Of a stretch of 64,000 bases of DNA, positions 35,898 to 44,533 are shown in pieces; position 1 is the stretch's first letter; every line of letters starts with the position of its first letter. The position numbers were made by a program, and so were the translations under genes. This DNA comes from Oceanidesulfovibrio indonesiensis. GTDB taxonomy: Bacteria > Desulfobacterota > Desulfovibrionia > Desulfovibrionales > Desulfovibrionaceae. Under the pieces are notes generated by a model. It ran no database searches. It saw nothing but the letters and a program-made list of their open reading frames with translations, and was not told the origin of the DNA. The stretch covers positions 1 through 64,000 of the forward strand of contig NZ_QMIE01000001.1 in the NCBI RefSeq assembly GCF_007625075.1. The letters run 5' to 3'.

Positions 35898-36638
35898 TTA
35901 TTGGCAGGGGCGCGCAGCCAGGGCCTGGATGTCGTATTTCTCCAGGGCGCGCGTGTAGATGCGCAGCTCGTCGATCTTGCCGTTGAAAAAGCCGTCCAGA
36001 CCGTAGCCGTTGCCGCCCACCTGCAGCTTGGCGTTGGCTTCGTAGATCGGCCAGTCCTCAGTGGCCTTGGAGGCGATCTCCTTGCCGTTGACGAAAAGCC
36101 GCGCCTTGCCTCGCTGGTAGCTGGCGGCCACATGGTGCCATTGCCCGGGCTCCAGCGTTTTGTTTCCTTCAATGATGTCGAATCCGTCATGGGCGCCGTC
36201 CCTGTCCACGGTGGCCCATATGAAGCGCAACTGGCCGTCCTGGAGGGCGAAGCGGAACTCGCGGTCCTGGCTGGTGGGATTGAACTTGTCCACGATGATG
36301 CGAGTGTCGTCCAGGCGGGTGGGAAAGATCCACGCCGCGAGGGTGAGGGCTTCGATCTCGCCCGGAATGGGCGAGAGGGGCTTTGTCGCCGCGATCATAT
36401 AGGAGTGGCCCTGGGTGTAGAATTGCAGGGCGGAGTCGGGGCGCGCGCACATGTTCATGCCCCAGACCGGTCCTACGAGGTCGGCGTGGTTGCTGTTGCC
36501 GCTTTGATCCTCAGTCGAACCGTTCAGTGGATAATACGCGGCCAGGTCGTTGGTAATGTCGATGGACCTGGTGGCCACAGGCGATACAAAAAGCCCAAGC
36601 ACGAAGATGCAGACAAGGAGGCAAATATGGGATTTCAT
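35898..36638 (-). CDS. Secreted LamG-domain protein
   Basis: This 246-residue protein has a signal peptide (about 1-23) and one concanavalin-A-like LamG domain: LAAYYPLNGSTEDQSGNSNHA, TLAAWIFPTR, GQWHHVAASYQRGKARLFVNG and GKIDELRIYTRAL are the standard strands. Such domains bind sugars or proteins, usually outside the cell, and here there is no catalytic domain attached. AGGAGAGG precedes the ATG. The role is unknown; export and binding are all that can be inferred. Confidence 0.88.
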   Translation of the reverse strand: MKSHICLLVCIFVLGLFVSPVATRSIDITNDLAAYYPLNGSTEDQSGNSNHADLVGPVWGMNMCARPDSALQFYTQGHSYMIAATKPLSPIPGEIEALTLAAWIFPTRLDDTRIIVDKFNPTSQDREFRFALQDGQLRFIWATVDRDGAHDGFDIIEGNKTLEPGQWHHVAASYQRGKARLFVNGKEIASKATEDWPIYEANAKLQVGGNGYGLDGFFNGKIDELRIYTRALEKYDIQALAARPCQ

Positions 36639-36801
36639 GACGCGCCTCTCCTTGAAGAAAGTGTGGAATGACTGAATATTGAGACAGCAAAAGCCTTATG
36701 GCGCAAGGATTCTAAGGAAAATCTAGAGAATATCTACACCATCTGGAAGGGGAATACAAGCCCCCTGAGATGATTTTGTGAATTATGACAAAACATACAG
36801 G

Positions 36802-36837
36802 AAAAATGCCCTGGGATTCGGCTCCGAGGGCATTTTT
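36802..36837. terminator. Terminator of pyruvate kinase gene
   Basis: AAAAATGCCCT pairs with AGGGCATTTTT about 12 bases past the pyruvate kinase stop codon, leaving a loop of about 14 bases. A/T flanks on both sides allow termination either way. Confidence 0.85.
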
Positions 36838-36848
36838 CGTGGCGTTCG

Positions 36849-38312
36849 CTACTTCACGTATATTTTCAATTCGTTGGTGGTAGCCGGCGGATTTTCTGGC
36901 GAGTCGGCGCACGGCCGCAGCAGCCCGGGGGTGGGCTGGCCCGAGGTGATGACTACGGTTTCTCCTTCGCCTATGGCGTCGCATTGCTCGATGAACCGTT
37001 CGGCCCGTTCCACATGGCGCTCAACGCTCGTGTCCGCCAGGGTGGGCGAAACGCCGGCGTAGAAACTGAGCAGATGGGTCACGTGCTCGTGCGGGGTGAC
37101 GGCATAGATAGGCGTGGAGGGTCGGCGGCTGGACATGCGCCGCGCGGTGGCGCCGCTGGAGGTATGGCATACCAGGGCCGAGCCCTGCGCGGTGTCCACA
37201 AGCAGCGCTGCGGCGTAGGCGAGGTATTCGGACGGATCCTTCCTGGCCATCCGTGCTTCCAGGTGGGGGCGAGTCCGCTCGTGGTAGTAGGATTCCGCCT
37301 CCTGGGCGATGCCGCCGAGGATGCGAACCGCCTCCACGGGGTGTTCGCCTATGGCTGTTTCTTCGGAGAGCATCACGCAATCGGCGCCGTCCAGCACGGC
37401 GTTGGCCACATCGGTGGTTTCGGCGCGCGTGGGGATGGGATTCCTGACCATGGAAAGCAGCATCTGCGTGGCCACTATTGCAGCTTTGGAATGGCGGCGG
37501 CAGGCCTGCAGGATACGCTTCTGGTGCACGGGCAGCGATATGATGGGCATCTCCAGGCCCAGGTCCCCCCGCGCCACCATCACGGCGTCGCTGCGCTCCA
37601 GGATATCATCGAGACGCTCCAGGGCCTGGCGTCGCTCCAGCTTGGCGATAATGGGCACCTGAACGCCGAGTGAGTCAAGCTCTGCGCGGATGTCGTCCAG
37701 GTCGTCGGGGCCCTGCACGAACGAGAGGGCGAAGGCGTCCAGCCCCACTTCGACGCCTTCACGCAGGTCGCGGCGGTCCTTGTCCGTGAAGGCGGCCACC
37801 GGAATGACCTTGCCCGGGAAGGTTATGCCCTTGTTGGAACTCAGCAGTCCGGCGTTTTCGGCGTGCAGCAGGAAGCGCCGGTCCGGTTCGATCACCTCGT
37901 CCACATGGAACCGCAACATGCCGTCGGAGAGGGACACGGGCATGCCGGCCTCCAGACCGGCAAGCGGCGCCGGGTCATCCAGAGTGATGACGGGCATGTC
38001 GTCATGTGGTGCAGCGCTTTCGCCTTCCAGGGCCAGGAGGATGCGATCTTCGGCGTGAATGGTCAGCGGCGACCCGGGGACCTCGCCGATACGCAGTTTG
38101 GGGCCTGAGAGGTCGCCCATCACAGTGAGGCGGACACCGAGTTCCTGTTCCAGCGAGCGCGCCCATCGAACAACGGGCTCGAAAGCCTCGGCGCGGTCGT
38201 GGGAGAAGTTGCAGCGGAAGATGCGCGCCCCGTGCCGCGCCATGTCCCGCATGGACGACTCATTCATGGAAGCAGGGCCCAGCGTGGCCACGATTTTCGT
38301 TCGCATGCTCAT
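36849..38312 (-). CDS. pyk: Pyruvate kinase
   Basis: This 487-residue enzyme converts phosphoenolpyruvate and ADP to pyruvate and ATP. It begins MSMRTKIVATLGPAS, then has CNFSHD in the substrate site (the usual RLNFSHG is changed to RCNFSHD), DLSGPKLRIG, and the active-site signature IIAKLERRQAL followed by VMVARGDLGLEMP. Further on come ATQMLLSMVRNPIPTRAE and DGADCVMLSEETAIG. The C-terminal regulatory domain is present. ATG at 38312 follows GAGGAG. It is transcribed alone. Confidence 0.95.
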   Translation of the reverse strand: MSMRTKIVATLGPASMNESSMRDMARHGARIFRCNFSHDRAEAFEPVVRWARSLEQELGVRLTVMGDLSGPKLRIGEVPGSPLTIHAEDRILLALEGESAAPHDDMPVITLDDPAPLAGLEAGMPVSLSDGMLRFHVDEVIEPDRRFLLHAENAGLLSSNKGITFPGKVIPVAAFTDKDRRDLREGVEVGLDAFALSFVQGPDDLDDIRAELDSLGVQVPIIAKLERRQALERLDDILERSDAVMVARGDLGLEMPIISLPVHQKRILQACRRHSKAAIVATQMLLSMVRNPIPTRAETTDVANAVLDGADCVMLSEETAIGEHPVEAVRILGGIAQEAESYYHERTRPHLEARMARKDPSEYLAYAAALLVDTAQGSALVCHTSSGATARRMSSRRPSTPIYAVTPHEHVTHLLSFYAGVSPTLADTSVERHVERAERFIEQCDAIGEGETVVITSGQPTPGLLRPCADSPENPPATTNELKIYVK

Positions 38313-38595
38313 GTATCGACTCCTCGTCATCGGTGCGCATTGAACAACGCTATGAGCATACATCGAAATCAATGGCGGGGCCATGGCCGATTCGTCGCGA
38401 TTGCGAGTCGGCCAGCATCGGGGCGTTCTCAATCCGAAAGGCCGGTGTGCAGCTGGAACGCGTTGTCCGGTAAACACAGGGGGGCAGTGCTGTCGTTGCA
38501 GAAAAAGCTTGCCAGCGATGAGAGGCGTTTCTTGAGCTTCGGGGCAGCTTCAGTGCATCCTGGCGTTGTCCGACGCCTGAGCCAGGGGAATTTGA

Positions 38596-41208
38596 TCAGC
38601 CTTGAGCCGGAAGCCGTTCCGAAATTTTGAGCGAGCGCACCATGAGCGCCTTCGCTTCTTTCACTGTCAGGGGCTGGTCGTAAAGAAAACCCTGTGCGTA
38701 TTCGCAGCCGAGGGCCCGCAGCGTCTGCTCCTGCGCCTCGCTCTCCACGCCCTCGGCGACCACCTCCAGCCCCAGCGTGTGCGCCAGGCTCACTATCGCC
38801 TTGACGATCTCCTTGTTCTCCGGGCTCACTTCCATGAGACGCACGAAGCTCAGATCGATCTTCAGGTTGTCCAGCGGGAACTGTTGCAGGTAGCTCATGG
38901 AGGAGTAGCCGGTTCCGAAGTCGTCTATGGAGATGGTGATGCCCAGGTTCTTGAGCCGCCGCAGTTTCTCCACGGCGTGCTCCGCATCCTCCATGATAGT
39001 GGTTTCGGTGATCTCGAGCTTGATCTGCGTTGCCGGAACGCCGGTTTCGTGGAGGATGGAGCGGACTTGTTCGAGAAGCTCGTGGTTGGAAAACTGCTTG
39101 CCCGAAAGGTTCACGGAAACGAAGAATCGTTCGGATTCCGGGAGCTCGGAGCGCCATGCCGCCAGGGTCTTGCAGGCTGCGTGCAGCATGCGGCTTCCCA
39201 GGTCGAAGATGAGCCCGGTTTCCTCGGCCAGGGCGATGAACTCGTACGGGGAGAGCACCCCCCGCTCCGGGTGCTGCCAGCGCGCCAGGGCTTCGAACCC
39301 CACGAGAGAGCGGTCCCGCATGTCGATGACGGGCTGGTAGACGAGGAAGAATTCGTCGTTGTCAATGCCCAGGCGCATATCCCGTTCCAGGGACATCTTG
39401 TGCAGAGCCTGATCCAGCATGCGGTCCGTGAATACCTTGAAGCGATCGCCGCCAAGTTCCTTGGCCCTGTGCAGGGCTATGTTCGCGTTGCGCAGGACAT
39501 GCTCGGCCAGGGCGTCGGCTACAGGGCCGAGGACGATGCCGATGGAGACGGTGAGGCGGATCTCATGCCTGCCGAAATGAAACGGCATGCTGATGGAGCG
39601 GCGTATCCGCTTGACCATGGCGATGGCTTCGCGCTGAGAGTCCAGGTCGTCCAGGAACAGCACGAACTCGTCGCTGCCGAAGCGGGAGACCGTATCCATG
39701 CCGCGGACCTGGCTTCTCAGGCGTTCGGCCATCTGCATGAGCACCTGGTCGCCGTAGCTGTGGCCCAGGCTTTCGTTGACGACCTTGAAGCGGTCCAGGT
39801 CTATGAAAACCACGGCGAAGAAGTAGCTGGATCGGCGTTTGGCGCGTCGCAGGCCCCGTTGGATGCGATCCAGGCAAAGGGTGCGGTTGGCCAGTCCGGT
39901 AAGGGCGTCGTGCAGGGATTTGTGCCGCAGCTCGATTTCCATGTTCTTGCGGTCCGTGATGTCCCGCAGGGAGGAACGCGTGCCCAGGAACCTTCCGCTG
40001 TCGTCATGCACGCGCCGGCTGGACAGGCAGACCCAGCGGATCTCGCCGCCGCGTTTTATCAGGCGGAAATCCAGCGGGTGGGAAGCTTCCAGCATGCCCT
40101 CGTGCAGATATGTCCGCCACGCCTCCCTGTCGTCCTCCGGCACCAGGGAATCGAGCAGCGCCGGATTTCGCAGAAAATCCTCGGAAGGATAGCCGGATAT
40201 CCGTTCGCAGGAGGGGCTCGTGTACTGGACTGTGCCGTCCGGGCTTATCCACAACTCCCAGTCGTACGTGAAGTCGGCGACCATGCGGTAGCGTTGCTCG
40301 GACTCCCGCAGGGCCTTCTCCGCGCCGATACGACGGGAGATGTCTCGCAGGGACACGATGAAGCACTCCTCGCCGTCCCAGGATATGTCGCTGACCCACA
40401 TTTCGGCTGTCTTGTGTCCATACGCGCCGAGGATGCAGATTTCGAAAGGAATGTCTCCAGCGATCGGCACCCCGAACCGGATATCCCGGATATCCTCGGC
40501 CGCGCTCTCGAAAAGTTGCTCGGATGCCGGGTTGGCGAACAGGATGCGTCCGTCCGCGCCGACCACAAGCAACGCATCCGACTGGTCGTTGATGAGCTTG
40601 CGGAACCGTATTTCCTGCTCGCGCAGCCTGGCTTCGCTGTGTTTGTACCAGGTGATGTCCCGCATCACGTGCACGTAGCCGTCGCGGCCGTCCTTTTCAC
40701 GGTGCAGGCGCGTGGTGAGGATCTCCACCCAGATCTCGGGGCCTTCCTTTGTTTGCATGCGGCCGGAATACCTGATCTGGGATGATGTCTCGGCCAGGCC
40801 GAGGACATGATCGGCGAAGCCGCCGGGGAAACGCCGTTCCAGCGGCAGGGCGCAGTATTCGCTGCCGTCATATCCCAGCACGCGCGCCACGGAATCGCTG
40901 ACGAATGAATGGTCCAGCGACGCGTCCGTAATGCCGAGCACATCGGCGGAGTGTTCGCTGAGGTGGCGGCATCGTTCTTCGATCTCCCGCAACGTCTTGC
41001 CGTTCTTGCGATTACAGAATGCCCAGCCCGCTGCAAAGACGAGAGCCAGCAAGGCGATGGCCACCCCCGCGCCCAAAGGCATGGCCCGGCTCATGACGAT
41101 ACCTTCCTGAAACGGTGCGGCCTCGGCCGGAAAGGCAATCATTGCGAACACCGCTGCACACAGCAGCATGGCTCCGACTCGTGCGGGGCAACGAGGTATG
41201 GAGGTCAT
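38596..41208 (-). CDS. PAS-GGDEF-EAL cyclic-di-GMP protein
   Basis: This 870-residue protein has two N-terminal hydrophobic segments (about 12-30 and 45-64), three PAS/PAC units (about 75-190, 200-310 and 315-430), a GGDEF domain (about 440-600) and an EAL domain (about 610-860). The cyclase motif reads RFGSDEF, GSDEF instead of GGDEF, so cyclase activity is uncertain. The phosphodiesterase site looks intact: FEALARW, ETTIMEDAE and DDFGTGYSSMSY. It is more likely to degrade than make c-di-GMP. It follows the chemoreceptor gene by 38 bases, suggesting joint control of motility. Confidence 0.93.
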   Translation of the reverse strand: MTSIPRCPARVGAMLLCAAVFAMIAFPAEAAPFQEGIVMSRAMPLGAGVAIALLALVFAAGWAFCNRKNGKTLREIEERCRHLSEHSADVLGITDASLDHSFVSDSVARVLGYDGSEYCALPLERRFPGGFADHVLGLAETSSQIRYSGRMQTKEGPEIWVEILTTRLHREKDGRDGYVHVMRDITWYKHSEARLREQEIRFRKLINDQSDALLVVGADGRILFANPASEQLFESAAEDIRDIRFGVPIAGDIPFEICILGAYGHKTAEMWVSDISWDGEECFIVSLRDISRRIGAEKALRESEQRYRMVADFTYDWELWISPDGTVQYTSPSCERISGYPSEDFLRNPALLDSLVPEDDREAWRTYLHEGMLEASHPLDFRLIKRGGEIRWVCLSSRRVHDDSGRFLGTRSSLRDITDRKNMEIELRHKSLHDALTGLANRTLCLDRIQRGLRRAKRRSSYFFAVVFIDLDRFKVVNESLGHSYGDQVLMQMAERLRSQVRGMDTVSRFGSDEFVLFLDDLDSQREAIAMVKRIRRSISMPFHFGRHEIRLTVSIGIVLGPVADALAEHVLRNANIALHRAKELGGDRFKVFTDRMLDQALHKMSLERDMRLGIDNDEFFLVYQPVIDMRDRSLVGFEALARWQHPERGVLSPYEFIALAEETGLIFDLGSRMLHAACKTLAAWRSELPESERFFVSVNLSGKQFSNHELLEQVRSILHETGVPATQIKLEITETTIMEDAEHAVEKLRRLKNLGITISIDDFGTGYSSMSYLQQFPLDNLKIDLSFVRLMEVSPENKEIVKAIVSLAHTLGLEVVAEGVESEAQEQTLRALGCEYAQGFLYDQPLTVKEAKALMVRSLKISERLPAQG

Positions 41209-41246
41209 GGCGAAAGATTGGCGACGGTTGGAATCTGCACGGTAAC

Positions 41247-42989
41247 CTAGAATCGATAGCGGCTGAGCAACTGTTCGAGCCGTTCGTTGAGTTCGTCCAG
41301 AGATTTGGACTCCTTGGCGAGCTTTTCCGAGACCTCTGAGCTTTGTCTGCTGGCTGTCCGAATGGCCTCCATGGCCTCGCCGATCTGTTGCATGCCGGAA
41401 TATTCCTGCTCCTGCGTGGCGGCGATCTCCGAGGACGCCTGCGCCGCCTTGGCGAGATTTTCCGCCAGGTTGGTGATGGCGTTCTCCGCCTTGACGAGTT
41501 CGTCGGAAGCGGTCTCCACCACAGTGGCGCTTTCGCGCGTGGCGCTGGTGGTCTCCTTCACCGAGTCCTGGATATCCAGAAGAATGCGCCGCGTGCGCAC
41601 GGTGGCGTCCTTGGACTCCGTGGCCAGACGCCGCATCTCGCGGGCCACCTCTTCGAATCCGGCGCCTGCCTCGCCTGCCTTGGCCGCCTCGATGGCTGCG
41701 TTTACGGCAAGGATCTGAGAGCGGTCGGAAATATCGGCCACAAATTCGATGATCTGCTCGATGAGGGAGGCCTTGTCGGAAAGCGCCTCGGTCTTGGCGC
41801 GAACGGCGCCTATCTGTTCGAGAATGCTGTCCATGTCTCGGCGGTTCTGCCTGGTGGCGTCCATGCCGGCCTGCGATGTGGCCAGGGTGGTCTTGGCTGC
41901 GTCCGCAAGTAGCCTTGCATTGTCGCGGCCGATGCGTGTGGCGCTCTTCACCTCGGCCACGGATGTCGTTGTCTCGTTTATGGATGTTGCGGTCTGATGG
42001 GTAGAGGATGCAAGCATGTGCACCGAACCGCCAAGGCTGGCGGCGGTTCGGGAAATGACCTCCATGGTATGCACGACCTCGCCGAGCTGCTTGCGAAGCG
42101 ACTCTGCAAGATTGGCCAGCGCCTTGCCCAGGACGTCCTGCTCCGACTTCGGGACAACTGCGGCGCTCAGGTCGCCGTCGGCGAGCCTGGCGGCGTGTTC
42201 GGCCAGGACGCGGTGCGCATCGATCATTTCGCGCATGGAGGCCATCATCATGCCTGCTTCATCTTTGCCCTGGTAGGAAACATCCACGTCCACGTGGCCC
42301 TGGGCGAGCTTGTCCATGGCGCGCTGCGCCTCGCCGAGTGGGCGCACCAGGCGTCGCGTCAGGAGTTGGCTGGCGACGAAAAGCAGGGCGATGGCCACCA
42401 CGAGCACGACAAGAGTCTGTTCTGTGATGGTCGCGATATGGTCTGTGATGTCATCAATATACAAGCCGGTGGCGATCACCCATCCCCAGGGCTCGTAGTG
42501 CAAGACGAAGGAAATTTTGTCCACCGGCTCGTCGCTGCCGGGCTTGGGCCAGCGATAACTGACAAAGCCCGAGCCCCGGGTGCGCGCTTTGTCCAGAAGC
42601 TCTTCGAGAAAAGCGGTGTCGAAGGGCGCCTGGGTGATATGCCGGCCCTCAAGCTCCGGCAAAGCCGGATGCATGAGCATGACGCCCTGAAGATCGTTGA
42701 TCCAGAAGTAGTTGTTGTCATCGTAGCTCATCTCACGCACGAACTCCATGGCTCGGGCTCGGGCGGCGGATTCCGAAAGCCCTTGGGCGAGCGCCTCCTT
42801 GCGCACGGAGTCGACCAGGCTCTCGGCAGATTGCACGAGGTTGCGCGTAGAGGCCACACGCGATTCGACAAGGGCGTCCTGGAACAGCGGCAGCCCATAA
42901 AAAAGGAAAATGGCGACAAAGACGATGGTCGCAACAAGCGGAAGGAGGAGGACCTTCCTCGCAAAAGACAATCTGTCCAGAAGTTTCAT
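41247..42989 (-). CDS. Methyl-accepting chemotaxis protein with sCache sensor
   Basis: This 580-residue receptor has two membrane segments (about 14-34 and 190-210), a periplasmic single Cache domain between them (NNYFWINDLQG, MLMHPALPELEG and WGWVIATGLYIDDI), a HAMP domain (about 210-265) and a long signalling coiled coil whose tip holds AVNAAIEAAKAGEAGAGF. Cache domains of this type often sense small carboxylates. There is no C-terminal CheR-docking pentapeptide. GAGGGG precedes the ATG. The c-di-GMP gene downstream is probably in the same operon. Confidence 0.94.
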   Translation of the reverse strand: MKLLDRLSFARKVLLLPLVATIVFVAIFLFYGLPLFQDALVESRVASTRNLVQSAESLVDSVRKEALAQGLSESAARARAMEFVREMSYDDNNYFWINDLQGVMLMHPALPELEGRHITQAPFDTAFLEELLDKARTRGSGFVSYRWPKPGSDEPVDKISFVLHYEPWGWVIATGLYIDDITDHIATITEQTLVVLVVAIALLFVASQLLTRRLVRPLGEAQRAMDKLAQGHVDVDVSYQGKDEAGMMMASMREMIDAHRVLAEHAARLADGDLSAAVVPKSEQDVLGKALANLAESLRKQLGEVVHTMEVISRTAASLGGSVHMLASSTHQTATSINETTTSVAEVKSATRIGRDNARLLADAAKTTLATSQAGMDATRQNRRDMDSILEQIGAVRAKTEALSDKASLIEQIIEFVADISDRSQILAVNAAIEAAKAGEAGAGFEEVAREMRRLATESKDATVRTRRILLDIQDSVKETTSATRESATVVETASDELVKAENAITNLAENLAKAAQASSEIAATQEQEYSGMQQIGEAMEAIRTASRQSSEVSEKLAKESKSLDELNERLEQLLSRYRF

Positions 42990-43362
42990 CCAACCCCTCG
43001 GAAAAAAAGATTCACATGATCTGAGCTAGTGGTTTTCCATAGACCGACGGGGCCTGCTTTGGCAAGGAGCGGCCACGCTTTCGGCTATGCTGGCCGGATG
43101 ATTTCAGCGGAATGGTTGCGGCTTGTTCGCGCCTCGAACGACTCCTGGACGACCGAGCGCCGGAAGACGTGAGCGGAAAAGTGAAGGCACGAGGAGCAGG
43201 CCGGTGATCTGTTTTGGGCCGTGTGATGCGGGACGGGAAAATGAAAACGGCCCCGCCGTGAAGGCCGGGGCCGGGTTAGAGGGTTTGGCTCGTGCAATGT
43301 GGGTTCGGCGACCCGGGCGCACGACGCCGGGAGGAAGCGCCGTGCGGTGCGGATGGTCGAAC
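42990..43362. other. Intergenic region between two leftward genes
   Basis: These 373 bases hold the terminator at 43243-43273 and presumably the promoter of the chemoreceptor gene. No supported gene is present. Confidence 0.45.
43243..43273 (-). terminator. Terminator of the 113-residue protein gene
   Basis: On the minus strand CGGCCCCG pairs with CGGGGCCG and is followed by TTTTCATTTTCC. It lies about 90 bases past the stop codon. Confidence 0.7.
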
Positions 43363-43704
43363 TCAGTTTTCGAGCTGTGCCCTGAGCCAGTTCTTGATCG
43401 GCTCTGTCGGTTCGAAGACGCCCCTCAGATTGCCATATTCGTTGAGAAAGTTTTCCTTGAGCGCCTTGGGCAACGGGAACTCGGCAAGCTCCCTGGCTTC
43501 CTCGGAATTACGCCTGATGAGGCGGACGACAGGTTCGTCGCCCCAGGTGTCCACGAGGAAATAATTCGAGAAGTCAGCCTTGGACCGGACAGGCAAATGG
43601 TCCGCGCGCCAACTGTTGTTGCCCCATTCCAGGTAGAGGGTCACGGCTTCCGCCGGGGAAAGGTTCCAGTCGATGACGAGGTCCTTGTAGTGTTCGAGAG
43701 TCAT
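43363..43704 (-). CDS. Conserved small soluble protein, function unknown
   Basis: This 113-residue protein starts MTLEHYKDLVIDWNLSPAEA after a TGGAGGCGCAC site, so ATG at 43704 is preferred to the longer frame. It has no signal peptide or membrane segment and is rich in Trp/Tyr and acidic residues, with LYLEWGNNSWRADH and VRLIRRNSEEARELAEF as notable stretches. It recalls a small protein conserved in Desulfovibrio (I believe the DVU0772 group, from memory and unchecked). An AT-rich imperfect palindrome lies upstream. Confidence 0.75.
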   Translation of the reverse strand: MTLEHYKDLVIDWNLSPAEAVTLYLEWGNNSWRADHLPVRSKADFSNYFLVDTWGDEPVVRLIRRNSEEARELAEFPLPKALKENFLNEYGNLRGVFEPTEPIKNWLRAQLEN

Positions 43705-44036
43705 GTGCGCCTCCATGTAAGAGGTCGTTCGCTCAATCGAAAGCGTCCTGGTTCGTACTCCTTGATACAATGATATCAATTTTCATTCTCATGTAAAGAG
43801 GGTGGGTGAAATTTTCTCGACAAAAAAACTCGGAAATGTGCGTGAGGAGGTTCAAATGCAAAATGTACAGACTGCTGCCATACTCCTGCAGCCTTTTGGC
43901 AACTGGAGTCGACTGGTTGGAAGCGCCATTCAGGGAGGTCGAACCGAAAACGTGGTCCCTGGGCGCTGCCCGCTGCATTCTGTCATTCAGTCGTCGGCGC
44001 GGGCAAAATCCGCATCGGACGTTTCCCAGCTGCCTG
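43705..44036. other. Intergenic region with AT-rich operator-like site
   Basis: These 332 bases include an AT-rich imperfect palindrome near 43763-43796, placed 60-90 bases upstream of the leftward 113-residue protein gene. A short rightward frame starting at 43856 is listed separately. Confidence 0.4.
43763..43796. promoter_or_regulatory. AT-rich imperfect palindrome, possible Fur-type site
   Basis: ATGATATCAATTTTCATT and its neighbours resemble overlapping Fur-type hexamers, but only about two thirds of positions are symmetric. It sits in the promoter region of the 113-residue protein gene and stands out from its GC-rich surroundings. Confidence 0.25.
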
Positions 44037-44116
44037 CTAGACGGCGTAACGGGCCGGCTGCCGTTCCAGCGTGCTCTGGCAGTCCACGCAGAGCGTGGTG
44101 GTGGGCCGTGCCTTGA
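43856..44116 (+). CDS. Possible small protein overlapping the dksA-like gene
   Basis: ATG at 43856 follows GAGGAGG with five-base spacing, the best ribosome-binding site in the region. The 86-codon frame has no recognisable domain and its last third overlaps the 3' end of the dksA-like gene on the other strand. The residue make-up (many Arg, Ser, Pro) looks like a non-coding frame. Only the first 60 codons lie in free DNA. Confidence 0.2.
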   Translation: MQNVQTAAILLQPFGNWSRLVGSAIQGGRTENVVPGRCPLHSVIQSSARAKSASDVSQLPARRRNGPAAVPACSGSPRRAWWWAVP

Positions 44117-44381
44117 GCCGCGCCGGGCCGATATCTCCGCCGCACTCGTCACAGACGCCGTAGTCTGCCGCGTCGATGCGTTTGAGGGCGGTTTCGATCT
44201 CCTTTATCTGGGCCCAGGAGCGTTCGCGCATGGCAATCTTGAGATGCCTGTCGCTCACGATGGAGGCGAACTCGTTCTCGTCGGCGCAGTACTCTACCTG
44301 GAAGTCGAGGTTCTCGGTTTCGAGATCGGCGAGTTCGGCTTGCAGATGCTTCCTGATTTCACTGAGCTGGTCGGGGGTCAT
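44037..44381 (-). CDS. TraR/DksA-type zinc-finger protein
   Basis: This 114-residue protein has an N-terminal helical coiled-coil region (about 1-70) and a C4 zinc finger from C77/C80 (CDECGG) and C98/C101 (CVDCQ), the DksA/TraR plan. Such proteins enter the RNA polymerase secondary channel and change initiation, often with ppGpp. The coiled-coil tip lacks the classic DksA DxxDxA motif as far as I can see, so activity may differ. AGGAGG precedes the ATG. Confidence 0.9.
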   Translation of the reverse strand: MTPDQLSEIRKHLQAELADLETENLDFQVEYCADENEFASIVSDRHLKIAMRERSWAQIKEIETALKRIDAADYGVCDECGGDIGPARLKARPTTTLCVDCQSTLERQPARYAV

Positions 44382-44533
44382 GGGGGCTCCTCCTATGATT
44401 CTGATTGTCCCCGACTCTATAGATGATGTGTTACGGTTTCACGGCAGGCACGTAACCGGACCTGTCACAGAACTTTTTTCCAGGAAGCTTGTGCAGAACT
44501 AAAGCCCGGACGCTTCCGGACGATAGGTGGGGT

